Assembly (NCBI GenBank): GCA_013365325.1 | Contig: JABVXV010000033.1 | Span: 310,001-374,000 of the forward strand | DNA: 64,000 nt | Origin: Dipetalonema caudispina | Taxonomy: Eukaryota > Nematoda > Chromadorea > Rhabditida > Onchocercidae | Direction of reading: 5' to 3' | Shown here: one piece after another, positions 1 to 14,805 of the stretch | How positions within the stretch are numbered: the first letter of the stretch is position 1 | How the letters are laid out: every line of letters begins with the position of its first letter | Notes under the pieces: model-generated | What the model was told of the DNA's origin: nothing | What the model saw: only the letters and a program-made list of their open reading frames with translations | The model's database searches: none | Program-made: the position numbers and the translations under genes

Positions 1-258
1 GCTATTCTATAGGTAAACAAAGGTTAATCATTGACCTCCGGAAGTTTCTTATGAATATTTTTGTACAGTTATAATTGATGCTTTACTATTTTCATATTTA
101 AATTTAAGCCGCTTAATTTTTTCAATTAAATTTGCTGGTCAATGCTGCTCGTTGTTTTACCTAAACGAATGTAAATGAATAAAGAATAGGAAGGAGCAAC
201 TATGTTAATTTGATATCAAAAGAAATAAGAAAATTTTTGAAGCATCCTTCTCAGAATT

Positions 259-3200
259 ATGCTCATTTGGATATTATCACTCAGCATCACATTATTATTT
301 TCGATTATCATATCAGTAACAACTATCGTCACAGCGAGAACACCTTTACATCCAGTTGTATTAGGTAAGCTTTTCAATGATAATATGAATTTGCATTTCT
401 ACAGAGAGAAAGTATAATATAAAATTTAATAATAACTATTTCAAAGAAAAAAAAAATACGGCAGTTTTTTAAATGGACATAAAAATTTATGATTACTTAA
501 TGAGAATATGTATATTAAAAAGTTCTGCATGTAATAACTTCAATTCTACTAACAATTATATTGAACAATAAGTGGACAATAAAATTTACAGTACCCGGTT
601 ATGGTGGATCGCAGTTGAAAGCAAAACTTACTGGAAAACCTAAAATTGTACATTATTGGTGTGCTCGAGAAACGGATGATTTTTTCGACTTATGGTTAAA
701 TTTGGAGTTATTCTTGCCAGCAGTGATCGATTGTTGGGTGGATAATATGAAGTAAGTTGAATTCTAATGTAGATATATCAATTCCGAAAACAGGCTGTAA
801 ACGAGATTTTGTCAAATTTTCATTGCGAGAAGCATTTTGTACTTCACTAATATGGAATATTTAAAGGATGGTATACAATAGAACAACGAACAAAACGTCA
901 AGTATGCCGGGTGTCCTGATTAAGGTTCCCGGATTCCGGAATACAAGTACCGTGGAATGGTTGGATACGTCAAAAGCATCAGAAGGACGCTATTTCACTG
1001 ATATCGTTGAAGCACTCTTACCATTCGGTTATCGTAGAGGTAAAAATATTGTGGGTGCACCCTATGATTGGAGACAAGCGCCAAGTATTTCTTTGAATTT
1101 TCTATTTATTTTATTCTGAAATTCAAAAAAAAAAAAAAAAAGAAGTGTATCTAAATTACAAGATATTATGGGAGGAATTTTTTTGTTTTTCAAAGTTCTC
1201 CAATTACTTGGTAAATTTCTCAAAATTTAATCATATCCTCAACAATGTCAAATTTTCATTTTAATAAAGATAAGTGAATAAAAACTTGTGTATTCCTGTA
1301 CATTTTATCACTAAAATTGCAGATGAACTGGAAGATTATTATTCAAATTTGACGAAATTAATTGAAGAAACTTACCATTCTTGTGGTAACAGGAAAGTGA
1401 TCATTATTGCACATAGTATGGGTAATCCATTGATGCTCTACTTTTACAATAGCATCGTTGTACAGGTTCCGGAAAATTTTTTTCCCATTCCATAAATTTC
1501 TCATACAATTTTCATTAGTAATTCCAACTTTTAAATATATTTAAAACTAAAACTTGAAAAGTTCCTCAAATAATTTAAAAATAAATAGGGAGATATCTTG
1601 GAAATACATTTGAAAAGTTAAAAAATTTTTTCTAAAATTATTCAACATGTATTTCTTTAAATATAATTTGATCCCGATATATCTTTTCCTTGTTATGTGA
1701 AAGACATCGCAAAAGTTATTCTTAGAAGTTTCAAGCAAGCCATAGACTAACATTTTTAAGATTGTATATGTAAGCTAAGTTAGTTTGGCATGCAATAAGT
1801 TTGCATTGCATGCTTACATCATAGTGTTTTTACCAGTCAATTTTGCTTGTATTATTTCTAATAATGCAATTATTGCGCTTTCAATAAACTTGTCCGTTGA
1901 TTTTTCTAAATTAGTAATGTAATTAATCAATAACTTTCTGTGTTTTAATTTGAAAAAAATGAAAATGACAGGAATGGAAGGACAAATTTATTCAGTCGCA
2001 TATTTCAATAGCTGGCGCTTGGGGTGGTGCTCTTCAAATTATCCGTCTTCTTGCTTCAGGTGAATGTGTAAGTAATTATTGTACGCTTAAGTTTTAGTGT
2101 TGTGAAAATACTTTCATTTTAAATTGAATAAATTTTTCATCGTAATATAATAATTTTTGACAAATGCAAACATTGTAAACTAGAAAATTCAATGTAAATA
2201 AATTATGAGATATAAAATTGTATCTGATAAAATCATTGTTCAAATAATTACTGTATGGTAGGTGTGACTGTTGGATGAGTAGTTAATTTTTGATTAAATC
2301 TCTTAAAATATTCCTAAATTTACTCTATTTTGATGCCAAAATTGTAGGCTATAATATGAACCACTACAGAATTTTGCTACCACCAAGTTCATTGCGTGAA
2401 ATGCAACGATCATTCACCAGTTCTACATTTCTTTTTCCAAGCTACAATGTTTGGAATGAAAATGAAGTAAGTGTATCTCTATGATTTTCCGATGAATGAA
2501 GAGAAAGGAAATATAATGTCTTATTGTTTTTGAAAGGGAATGAGATTGTAAAAATTATCACTTATTATCGAAGAGATTGATTAGGTGCTATTAATTTAAA
2601 TGTGAAAATTGGCTAGATTACGGATAATAAATAAAGCTGGAATAATTGAAAACAAAAATGACAAGTGGATGAGATAATTAGAGGATTAGGTAAAACAATT
2701 CGTTGATTTTTCCATCAACTTGTTGAAAATAAAATGAAACGAAATTTTACTGGAAAAATTTTTAAATATATTGTTGAATGATAGGTGTTGGCAACAGTTA
2801 ACGACAAAAATTACACGTTGAAAAATGTGGAAGAATTCTTCGAAGATATTGACTATAAGGTTGGCTGGTATCAGTACCAGGATACAGCTCATTTACTCGG
2901 CGATTTTCAGGCACCGAATATTGAGGTATGATGTAATAATCCAAAAATTACTAGATGAATTATCAGAGATAATTTGAATACATTAAAAACATTCAAACGA
3001 AACTATGATTCCGCAATATATTCATCTCAATCAGTTGAAAAGCTCCACAACTTTTCTCTCCAACTACAATGCATCGTTTTTAGGTACATTCTATTTACGG
3101 ATATGGTATTGACACACCAGAATTTTTTAAATGGTCTAAAAGATGGTTCCCAGATTATCAACCAGATACCATTTATGGTGATGGTGATGGTACTGTTAAC

Positions 3201-3693
3201 CGACGTTCTTTAGAAGCATGCAAAAAATGGATCGGTAAAAATGGTGGTAAAAAGGTATCGATTTTAACAAAAACGAACCGAAATTTTTTCTTTTGAGTTT
3301 TCTTGGGTACGATGTGTCAGGAAATATTTTGCCAAAGTATTATCAAAAAAAAAAAAAATGAAGTGAAATTCTCACTGAGTTATTTGTACAGTTTAATTTT
3401 TGCTCACTTGATACCTCAATATCGTAAACACTACAAGCTTTTCTTTAGTACCCTTCGACCGTGTCAAATATTAGATTGCCAAGACCCCTTTTGTTAATTT
3501 AGATTGAGAAGAGAAATTACCTCATAAATTCTAACACAAAGAAAGTATATAAAATAATACAAACTTCATTACCGATGAAGAAAATTCTTTGCAGATATCC
3601 TTGTATGCAATCAAAGATGGCGAGCATGTGGAAATTTTGGCACAGAAAAAAGTGATCGATTTGATTAAAAATATTACATTAATGAATAATTAA
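259..3693 (+). CDS. Group XV phospholipase A2 / lecithin:cholesterol acyltransferase family protein
   Basis: Nine exons give a 414-residue protein: 259-364, 592-751, 867-1084, 1323-1465, 1972-2059, 2348-2466, 2785-2925, 3084-3254, 3595-3693. All phases close. Residues 1-30 are a hydrophobic signal peptide, so the enzyme enters the secretory or lysosomal route. The chain then shows VPGYGGSQL, a conserved WLNLEL...DCWVDNMK block, YDWRQAPNE, the nucleophile elbow AHSMG (Ser193), YGDGDGTVN (Asp360) and EHVEIL (His393): a complete Ser-Asp-His alpha/beta-hydrolase triad in family order. By homology it deacylates phospholipids or transfers the acyl chain (lysosomal LPLA2 type). Length matches the family (about 410). 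An acceptor at 253-254, four bases before the ATG, looks like a spliced-leader site. I cannot separate LPLA2 from LCAT substrate preference, though LPLA2 is the expected nematode type. Confidence 0.93.
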
Positions 3694-4928
3694 TGGAAAA
3701 GATCCTTGTCTGCATTCTCGCTTTATTTTCATAGTAAAGAAATTTCAAGACCTCCGTGTTCCTTTTCAAATCATGAGTAGTTAAAACCGTTAAGTAGAGC
3801 GTCACATTCCCTTACACATATTAGACCTTAGAACATTTCAGTAGCAGGAGTAAGACATTTCAGGTTAGATAGCATAGACTAATTTGCTTCTATATATAGG
3901 ATACTAGCAGTAAGCAGATCTTATACCACATATTTGAGAAGATCTCGACCATGGGTTATCAGGTCGCAATCAGGGTTACTTGTGGTTGATTTTTACTATA
4001 GCAGTCATGACTCCCATGAATAGCACTACGTAACGCTTTTGATGGTATAGCAGACTGCTCCACAGAATCGAACTGAGTACTCAAATTTACATCCGGCATT
4101 TAGTCGCGGAACCATAGTAACCGGAGTTCAGATCTCTATGTTAGATTTATAAAGTGTTAATTCTATTTCAAATCAATTTTACCTAATAATCACTCGCTTC
4201 TTAGAATACAATACATTAACGTCTACAAAATTATTTTCTACTTATCAGAGCAATAAACTGCTACTTTTACCGATTTTATTGAAGAGCGACTATCAATCGA
4301 ACTATTCCTATTGATATGTTGTCTAGAAACAGCCAAATTTCCCATGAAATTAAGCCAAAATCCATCTTTGAAAACAAAATAAATGAAACGAAAAAATGAA
4401 TTCGATTACAAATTAAGAATTATTTGAAAAAAAAAAAAAGAAACAAGGTTAACTGCTGTTTATACTTCACGTTGTTGAATATAAAAATAGCTTTTTTATT
4501 TGAGATTGGTTGAAAACAAAAAAGGCACTTCAGAACAAGATTTGAGATCAAGATCAGTATAGTCGCTATGCAAAAAGAGAACAATTCTCAATCTGAATCT
4601 TTGGTAAAAAAATGTTATTACCATTTTCCTACAGTCATTACAAACATAAAATGGTATATCTTTTTTTTTTTGTCAAAATAATAGAATGAATGAGCTTATA
4701 GCAAGACAGATCAAAGATTTTTCCACATTCCTTCAATCCATTCATTGTTAAAAATTTAAAATTTAGTCCATCTTAGCTGATTCAAGATCTTCCATTAGCT
4801 GGAATGTCTTACCTCATGATGATCGCAACAGTTGTGAAATAAAATTCAAAAAAAGAATGCACAATACAAAAATAGCAAAGTACTCGTAAATATCTGAACA
4901 TTAAGAATGACAAGCAAATAATTACAAA
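3694..4928. other. Convergent intergenic region, no gene seen
   Basis: This lies between the 3' ends of the LCAT-like gene (+) and THADA (-). No ORF or splice pattern looks coding. The stretch 3780-4140 is less AT-rich than its surroundings and holds TATAGCAG twice (near 4000 and 4050). It may be an old degenerate repeat, but I could not identify a family and found no tRNA box pair in it. Confidence 0.5.
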
Positions 4929-7900
4929 TCATGATATTAATTGCAACACATTACTTAAATGTTCACTACAGATTGGAACGGCTTCAGTATATGGGTTTGA
5001 AACGCATGCATCAAAAAGATGAGTATGTTCATTACTATCAAAACTACCATATTGGCTAATAAATTTTTCAACTTCGGGGTAACATTGCACAAACCACCAG
5101 AATAAAATTTCCGGATTTAGTGAAGTAATTTTCAAGTTAACCACATGAGAACATAGTTCTGCCACCTGTAAATTGTCAAGTTTAGGAAGATGAAAGTTAA
5201 AAGTGATAAAATCTTCGTAGATATTTCTCGAAAAATCATATTCATACTTTAATAGCTAGAACATCATTAATTATCATTGCTATCATGTTACTAATATACT
5301 TATATACCAAACACAGCTATTTCAGATTTATCATTTCGAAACAGACTTCGCAGGTATCAGTATTTTTTTCAAAAAAAAATCATTCAAAATCAATAAATAT
5401 ATAATAATGCATAAAAAGTGTTCCAATAGATAATGCAAAACAAAAAAACAAAACAAAACTAACTTTTTCTCTGATCGCTTCATTTTCGCTCTTCAACAGC
5501 AGGACGATGATTTTACATAGTTGAATATCCGGATTACCTAACAATTAGAAGTTTAATATTATAAGCTCTGACAAAAAAGATTATGTGAGCATATCGAAGT
5601 AGACATAATAAAAACCTCTTTTCAGAAGTAATTCCAAAGCCCGAACAGCTATAGATTGAACTTTTTGATCTTCACTAACAGCACTATATAACCATTCGAA
5701 ATGCCATTCATTATGATCCAGTTTTATAAGGAGCAGATTTGCCAAATGACGGTTGCTCTGCCTATGATTGATTAAATTTTATCAAGAATATGAGCAAAAC
5801 CATCTTTGGAAAGTTATGTTTCCAAAGCATATGACTGCTGCCAATGTGAAAATTTTTACATTACAATTCTGTGAAAAATTTCCATAAGATGCCTCAAAGG
5901 CTTCCGAGACAGACGCAATGCCTCTCTTAGCTTGGAAGCAAATGCGCTGAGTGTCCCTTCCAACTCAATTCCATATGTCACATTAAATTTCAATATATTT
6001 AACCTTGTCATCGTAATCAGTTCGCGAAGGAAATGTTTTAGAAAACAAGTATCAAATGATTGTGTTAGATCTGTCGTTGCGCTATTCAGAAACAACGTCA
6101 AAATCTGCAATGCTCCATTCATATTCACTAACTATTAAAAAAGAGAAAAAATTAAAATATTTTAAATATTTACCACTCTTGCCTTCTATCAGTTCATTTT
6201 TTACTTTTTTATTTAGCGGCCACTTACGTAACGTTGTACAAATGGCCCTGAATTTCGAATATCTTCGACTGCCAACTGAATCATTTCAATTTCAGTAAAC
6301 TTCGCTGTAGTCGATTTCGAGAGTGCTCGCCAGAATTCAAGGCGCAGAGCCCTACTGTTCATCAACAGATTCTTGATCTCAAGAACAATTTTGGCATCTA
6401 AAATAATCCTCACTAATTATTGTTGATGCTTTTCGCAAACTTAAGTGATTATAGAAACGCATATCACACCATGAACAAAAAAAAAAAAAAAAAAAGTAAT
6501 TTAAATGATTTCCAAAGTATTTTAGGCTATTCAACTGGGAGTTAAATATTTCAGAAAATGTTAAATTGTTTATTTTATATTAAACGTAACTTCGACTTCT
6601 TTAACCATCCATTTTGCTAAAGGTCTGAAAACCAATACTGCATCTGACAAAACAAATTCTTCCACGGATAATGTCGTGAACTTATATTTGATTTCAAGAA
6701 GCAACGTCAGAAACAAAAACTTATTGTAATCGCACCTGAAAAAAACTAGGCTGGTCATCGCGGTATAAGTTGAACAATAACTCCATATTTATAATCTAAT
6801 TGATTGCTAATCTTTAAAGTTTTAAGAATGGAATGACCGACAACATTCTCCAACAATTTTTACATTCGAAGCAAATGACATTATTAATTGAGATTGAACT
6901 ACAATACCAAAACGAACTCAGAACTGTATAAGACTTTCTACTACATAAAATGAAATCATTTTGCATACTTGCAGTATTACGATGATTTCCTCACAAGAAG
7001 AAAACCATACCATCTTTTAAAGTGTTTGCCATTTTCAACTGTTCTGATTATCGACTGTATATAGTTTTGTAATTCACATTCATCAAACGCAACAGCAAGT
7101 TCCATTAACTGTAATTTGATTTTTGTACGATATTAATGCCAATTTTCTAAACGGAGAAATATATCCTCTGATTTTTCAGTCAACAACATAAAACCCATAT
7201 TTTCTTTTCTTGTTTGATAATCTAATTAGTGAATTTAAACGAATTACCATAAGTATAATTGCACAAATTTCATTTTGGGCACATGTAATAAGATCAATCT
7301 TTGAAATCCATTTTAACAGAAAATGAGCATCCTGAAACAGGCTGGTACAGGTACAAGAGACAAACACAAGAAGAACGCATAACAAGTGTTATTAATGCAT
7401 GACTAAAGAGCGCAATGAATGAACTCTCAGCAAACAATTTGAAAACAGTTAATTACTATTCAAAAGAGTAATTATTATTATATTACTTGGCATTCATATA
7501 AAAATAAACAATGCAATATATAAGTGTCACATGAATGCTTCCATACCTGAATTTCGCAAATAGAAATAAGTGCCGCAACAGATAATTCGCGAAGTCTCAT
7601 AGCACGACAAGATAGAGAAAATTTTAGAAGTGGAAGAATATAAGTGGCAAGTGAATAAATGTTGGTGTGCCGTGGAGAGGAGAATAGGTGAGTGAGAAGA
7701 ACCAAAACAGCGAACATTCTTAGCTGCGAAAAGGATTTCTCGTTTTCATAAAATTGTCGGTGTAACAAATCATACAGTGATGGAAACCTATAATATTCGA
7801 ATTCAATTTATTTTATTTTATTCCAATTCAATTCATTTTCATATCGTTCCAATTTGTTCAGGAATCTAACAGGATCTCACAACAACATTTTTATACTTTG

Positions 7901-10900
7901 ATTATCTGCACAATCTCAAGAAATAAATTACAAAAAACTAAAATTAAAAACATAGAAATTGCTGGCGTTGACCAATACTAAACTATCTATTATATGTACA
8001 GGCATGTTAAATGTTGCCTTTCAAAATCTCAAATAATGAGATAGAATTCCTTCGTAAATTTATGAGAGAAGAAAAAATCAATTGTTATTGTTAGCGAATG
8101 TTAATCGGCAATGTCAGTACACGGTAGCTAAAGCAGAGGAATCACTTTTAAGATTATTATCAGAAGGGTCTCATCTGAATTGGCCAACCTTGTGAAGAAC
8201 TCAAAAGAGGACAAGCGATTTTTTTCATGTGGATGAAGTGAGAGTTGCATGCTTCGAGGAATACCAAACATCCGATTAATCAATGCAGCAAATAGCTGTG
8301 ATGCAGCACTTCGTACTGCCCAACTACTAGAACCAAAACAATCGAAACAGACGTTCACCGCAGGTTCCACATAACATAGAACTGCTTCTGATAGGTGACT
8401 ATTCAGAAAAATAGCCCGCATGATATTGATACTGTGAACTCTGAAAACGTTTGAAATTTTTCAAGAAAAATGAACCTTAAAAAGAGTCATTGATGATGTA
8501 AGTACTACGTGAAGAACAAGCAATCATTTAATTGAATGTTAACGTGAGATTTCCGGTATCAAAGTCTTTCACAGAATTCAATTATGATGACAGCACGAAT
8601 GACAAAATTTTTTTTAACTTAAACTAGCTAACGATGCACATACCGATGTACCGACTGGCTGAGATCAAGCGATTTAATAATATTTAATAATAGCGGTTGG
8701 TGAAAGTTCATAAAAAAGATGTTGTTATGTTCGATATGTTACCAAAATAATATAAACATTCTAACAGAGAACTTAACAGAAAAACTCACTGTGCTTTATA
8801 TGATCTTCCTTCATATTCAAGCATAGATATCATCGTTGTTTTCAGACACTGTGCATTATTTGCGATCGGTTCTTTTACAAGAATTGAAGTAATCAAATGA
8901 GGTAAACCAGCACTTCGACGTGTTGCACACAACACATCTAGAAAAACAGTCCAAAGCATTACAGCATCAGCAGCATATGCTCTTTATCAACACTAAAGAT
9001 ACTTCAAAAATCATTGTTACTTAAGTGCCGTACAAAAACTGAATTTATCATTCATTCTAACTAAAATATGATTGCCATTAACATCACAGTTTCCAAATTA
9101 TGAGTTGGACACAATAAGGAAGTGACATATGTTAAAGTATTACCAGAAATGGATTTAAAATTGAAATATACTGGAAGGATTCGCGATTTTAGCAATAAAA
9201 CTTGCTTTCAGCAACATTATTTACTCTCTATTTACGTAAACCTAACTTGATTCATAGTTCAAACCATATAAGTTATAAAAAACATGCAGCAAAAAACCAA
9301 CTCTTTTTGCTATCAATTAAGTCAATAACTTGCTTTACCCACGCCTCTGGCTGAGGTAAATCCATAAATTCCGGTGTGCGAGTTAAAGCGAACGACCACA
9401 GTTTTGTACATAATGCTTCGAAACCCTCAACTGCTGTTTCCACAGCACCACAGTGTTTACATTCCGTTAATTGTCGCCAATAATAATTGCATATACATCG
9501 TACAGTTTCCAAAGAAAGTACACAATTTCCGAGCCACTAAAAACAATTGATTCCATGGATTTTAAACAAAAACTTTAAATACAGCTGAAATAATTTTCTT
9601 TGTTTAAAGAGAACAATAAATTGTCTATAGTATCCAATTTCATACACGATGTAATTTCAGGCAAGCATTGAGCGCATTTCGTACCAATAGTGAAGGTAGG
9701 ATTTCCACAAAGCAAAAAAGGTCATTTTTTGAGTGGTTTATTCTGGGAACCAAAAAAGGCTTCTAAAAACTGCAAAGGTATGAGTGAACAAACCTTTGTG
9801 ATTATTATGTAAAATATTGCAGAAACATATTTGTGTGAACGCCAACAACTTGCTAGTAATGTCTGACAAAAATCTGTACTTTCCTTTGATTTTTCGAAAT
9901 CTTTAACATTCACTGAAAGTAAAGTTAACATTTTTTAACAATCATCAAAATCAACTAACTTGGAACATTCATCACGATTCATTCAATATTCAAAACGATA
10001 AGTTTTAAGAATTAAAAAAAATGTGCTTGAATAACTCACCAATGATATTTAAATGATCATCAGGAACGAATCCTTCCGGTGACATGCTGTTTACAACAGG
10101 CGCTACCAACTCACTTATTTGAAAACAAACCGATAACAAATCGTGGTTAATCAACGTAACATACCAATCATTTTTTCTGAATTAATATTAAATAAAACAG
10201 ATGACAAAGAAAAGAAAACAAAGGAAACGATAACTAAAAACAGCATTTACTAAAAGCATAAAGCTACAGCGCTCTTATGCTACAGTTTGCTAGCTGGAAA
10301 AGTCAAATATTATAAAATCTCTTCAATCTCATCAGGTAAAAGATATGATACGAAAGTGTTGCATCTAATTCGGTATATATCGAGAGATCACCAGTCCAAA
10401 AATTCAGATAGAAAAAAACAAAAAAAGGAAAGATCTAATGGGCAAAGTAATCTTACAGAGTAAATTGAAAATCCAGAAGTTCCAACACTACACTGATTGC
10501 GCTTAGTATGGAATAAACAAAGCCTTGGTTAGTTGCTATCATTAGAAAATCTCCCGAGATGAGCTTTATTCGATCTTTGCATAGATCAAGAAGATATTGA
10601 AAAACATTCTCCAAACTGTCAGGGTTTTTCATAAGATAAAAGCGTAAGCGATAACTGGACGTGAGTGTGAATAGTGACCGAATGGAGAACAATTGCTGCT
10701 TCGTTTCTGCGAAATATGAAGGAAAATCCTGCAAATTTAAACTTCTTGTAAGTCAAATGGAGTTTAATTTTTTTAAACACAAAAATTTAATCACAGATAT
10801 CAGCTTCAGCTGGGAATAAGTATTAACTTAAATTTTAGAGTGGTACATGGAAATTTTGTACACTGTAATATGCAATCTGCATATAATGGAACAAAATCTG

Positions 10901-13900
10901 TCAAAAGTATGTGTCAGTTTACAACCTTCATATTCCTACTGAGTGAATCTAAGACTGATCGCAAGCAATAGATTCTCGTATTTTTCAAGAAGATACAGAA
11001 ACTTACAAAATTATGGATTTCGAAAAATGATGAGGACAGTAAACGAAGAGCTGAAATTTGACACAGCTGATATGAGTCATCCAAACAGCATGTTACACGA
11101 CAAATCTGTTCCTCTGTTGGCCTCAGTTTTGATGATAAAAATTTGAAAAACATATCTGAAAAGTTCTTTAAAGTCATCGAAATCAAAGTTGAGAAAAATA
11201 AATTCAAATCACCGATACAGTTCAGCTGTCATTTCATACACATGTTTAGAGCGAAAAATCCATGAATACTTGATCTCTTTGGATGATTTTATTGCATATA
11301 AAAAGAGATACAGTAAATCAAAAAGAATTCTCAGAGAGCCAAGAGGTAATCCACTGTTGGTGAACTAAGCAGACTACATGACCAGAAATACTTTACTACA
11401 GTTTTCTTTTCCGGAATTACAGATATGCACATAGCTGTTCAACCAATGATGTGAGTGTTGAGGGACGAAAGTCCTGGCGAGACAAAGACTTCAATAGTTA
11501 GCTATTGTGTTGTTGCTTCAAATCTACCATATCTTCATTTTTAAGTTAGATCTAGTTTCAGATAAATACCTTTATCATCGTTGGCTAAGCAGTTCTCCAG
11601 AAAAAGATATTCCAGCATTTGAAGAGCCATTATACGCCTGCTGAAGTTTGCATATTGCACTAAATTTTGGAAACACAAATCACGCAACCAGCAAATAAAA
11701 TCCACATATGGTTTTAACTCGCTTTCATCACTGCCATTTTTCAAAGTATTTTGGCCATTTTCACGAATTCGAATTAATATCTGAACAAAACTGTCAGCAG
11801 TTAAAATCAGTGGAAAATTGAACTAAAATATAAATGTCACAACGAAATAAAGTTTCTTTTAACTAAGGCTTGACTGCAATAAAAAATATAGAGATCACGG
11901 CCGAGAAATGCTTTTGTACGAAATATGGGTTTTATTCAATACCGACCTACTATAACTTTTTCTAATTTGAAATGGTAACAATATTTCATCTAATATCTGA
12001 AATCAGATGTGAAGTACACTTGAATTAAGATCAACAAGAATATTTTGTCACTAAATCTTCCAGAGCTGTAGAATTACACGTCTCATAGTGTATCCAATTA
12101 AATGACACTGTTGAATCTTATGAAGACCAAATAAACTTTCGGTAGCTGTGATTTTTAAGTACCCAAGACTTGATGTGTCAGATAAACAGTGAATGAGAAA
12201 ATTACAGTGACAATGGGCGTTTACCTTTTTCAAACCAGTCAATATTGTCAGTCTGATAGCAGGTGACTGTTCCGCCATATTCGTTGCCAAAAAGCATTTA
12301 CATAGCAACAGCTGGCGGCTAGAAATTGATGCTGCCAACTTGGGATGGTCACAAATCAGACTCCAAGCCATTAGACGAATCTAAACGTTAAATTTACAGA
12401 GAAAAAATAAATGTATGATTCAGACCAACACTTCACCACTGTTCTCGATCATTATATGATGAAGCTTGGAGTGTCAAGCCTTGTTTCATATTTCATCTTT
12501 TATATACAAGACGATATGCAAGGCATCTAACACAGCAGTCGATTGATACTGATAACTGATGGGGGTTTATTATTAGAAATCACAGAGTACAAGAAAAAGT
12601 AACAATTCTATGCTTTCTTCCTTCAGCAAAACTAATTTTTACGAAATAAATTAGAAATTTATGTTCTTCACCTGTGTAGCAGCATTTAGCAGTGCAGAAA
12701 TTACCAAGCTTTCATCAGTGAACGACATCCATTCCAGAAAATTTCCATTTCTTTTCTGGTGGAAAAGACAAAATTTCGCAATATAAAGTGATGTTTCGAG
12801 GTCGGCTGTACCACGCACATTATCTGCAATATTTAAATATCCACTCTTAATGTTTGTATGATATCATTCACAGTGATTTGTTCAATGCTAAACATATTTT
12901 CAACACCTACGGTTCTTTAATTGTATATTATCAATATTAAAGCAGTTACGACCAGGTTGTTTACCTATAATCTACAGTGAAATACTTTTGAGAATAATTA
13001 GAAGTGAAGTACATAAGACAAGCAAACCTGCTTGAAATATTCTCAATTCTTCAACTACCCAATCCAAAAGCAGAGGATTTCTTGAAAATTCAGGCAGCAA
13101 TCGTTTCTGAACAGCACTGCGAATTGCTTTTCCTGGTGACTGAAGTGATGCACGCAATAAGTTACTGTGCAGTTGCAAACGATCTGAGTTATTGAAATTC
13201 TTGACAACATCGAAAGCAATGAGCTCGCTGACCTGCAATATGAGTTATGTAAAGTAAAATTATATAAATAAATAACTATATAAATATAAGTAAAGATATC
13301 CATACCTAAAATATTTGCACATTAAGTGCATTAAGATTTTACAGGCATAAATTCGCCAAAGTTAGAAAAAACAAAAAAAAAGTAAAATTGATTAGGGAAT
13401 AGAATAAAAGAGAAAAATATGTCTCAAGCCTAAACGTTGAATTTCTGAAAATTTTGAGTGCTGTTCGCTTACCACAGCAACTAGAGTTGGGTTTGATAAT
13501 GAAGTATATAACTCTTTACAGAAGTCATCTGTGAGGCCTTCCGAAAACGATCCCATTATTTTGTTATACACCAACTGAAAAATACGAATCAAGAAAATGG
13601 TGGTACTAATGGACGTTTTGTCGCAGTCAAATTTAAATTATCTGATAAAAAAAAGAAATTAACGAAAAATTCCTGACTGAACAACAATTATACAAAAGAA
13701 CTTTTCAGGACAATATACAAATGATACTGCGTCTCTAACGATATTGCAGAAGATCTTGATGGAATAAAAACATACGATACATCGATAACGACCACGACAA
13801 GATGATGGTGAATTAATTAAGAATTTTCCAACATTTTTTGCCCATAAAGAAAGAGGACCATTAGATACGCATCTTGTAAGATGCAATTTCATTAACGATT

Positions 13901-14744
13901 CGAAAATATTGACACAGTCGTGACACACCGCCTCCGAAACATAATCCCAGAATCTGCAGACAAAATCAAACAGTTTATCTTCCTCGCATTCTCTCAATAT
14001 CCATTCTTCTTCCCTGAAATATATTCAAGTTTTACCTTTAATTTTCGACCAGTAATTCAGTAGAGTTTTTCACGATAAAAATTATCAGTTTATGAAGATT
14101 TATGAACGGTTTAGTTCCAGAAGTACGCATTCTAAATGCTAAACTTGCTTCAATATAATCATCAATCTTGCCAATGCCTTTGATATATCTAACATTGCTC
14201 CTGTATTGCTGGAATGCCTGAAAATGACAATGTATTAGCAGTGTTCGATCAATTATTCTTTAAACGTTAAAGTCTTAATTGTTAATTGGTACAGATGCTT
14301 TTGTTTTAACGTTGTGTTTACCATATTAATTTATGCATTTATTTATCATTACTGTTAATATTGCTGCTACAATGATATTATTACTTTCATCATTTCGCTA
14401 TAAGCAAACGAATTTTAACTTGTATGATTAAAATTACTTTTGAGAGAAAAGCAATATTGCCGGAATGCATGCATCCACCAGGAAGCATTCATGTTCAATG
14501 CAACATGTTCGGAACCAATCTTCGGTCGGTTTCCGAAAAAGGAAAGCGAAACAGGAAGTTGATAATGTATTTAAGCTGTGACATTTCGACTTTCCATTTT
14601 CAATGGTCATCCTGTAACAAAGTCATCATCATATTCACGCTGCTAACTCGAATCCTACAACAAACTCAACCGATACTTGCCAAATCGTCCTCTTGAATAC
14701 ACCAGCCAGCACTCAACTACTACCGGTAATTCCTGCTGAAACAT
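4929..14744 (-). CDS. THADA: THADA / TRM732 homologue (HEAT/ARM-repeat protein with DUF2428)
   Basis: A large minus-strand gene with over 20 exons. THADA-family proteins (yeast Trm732) are alpha-solenoids that partner the FTSJ1/Trm7 2'-O-methyltransferase at tRNA position 32; vertebrate THADA also binds SERCA. The DUF2428 core is unmistakable. One exon (9512-9280) reads CGAVETAVEGFEALCTKLW. One (about 8940-8795) holds LCATRRSAGLPH. One (about 8430-8130) holds SSWAVRSAASQLFAALINRM followed by NRLSSFEFFTRL. The C-terminal exon (5165-4929) ends at a TGA. A plausible N-terminus is ATG at 14744-14742 with exons 14744-14677, 14611-14438 and 14217-14145, whose phases agree and whose TGAMLDISKALARLMI suits the family. 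The join from 14145 to the exon starting near 14007 does not close in frame by eye, so the first 0.8 kb is provisional. Remaining exons are roughly the open stretches near 13.5, 13.1, 12.7, 12.2, 11.7, 11.1, 10.6, 10.1, 9.8, 7.6, 7.3, 6.65, 6.3, 6.0 and 5.7 kb. Confidence 0.9.
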
Positions 14745-14805
14745 TGGCGGGGAAACTTGTTTGATTTGTGTCAAGTTGTTGGGCCGTATTTTTATTGGAT
14801 TTTGA

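Noticed and set aside
3780..4140. Possible tRNA or tRNA-derived element (GGAACC…GGAGTTC words)
   Set aside because: No matched A and B boxes and no cloverleaf could be drawn on either strand.
5932..6298. Plus-strand ORFs at 5932-6138 and 6056-6298
   Set aside because: They are antisense shadows of THADA exons on the minus strand.
14424..14696. 90-codon plus-strand ORF
   Set aside because: It overlaps the minus-strand exon 14611-14438, which has proper splice sites, consistent phase and THADA-like sequence.
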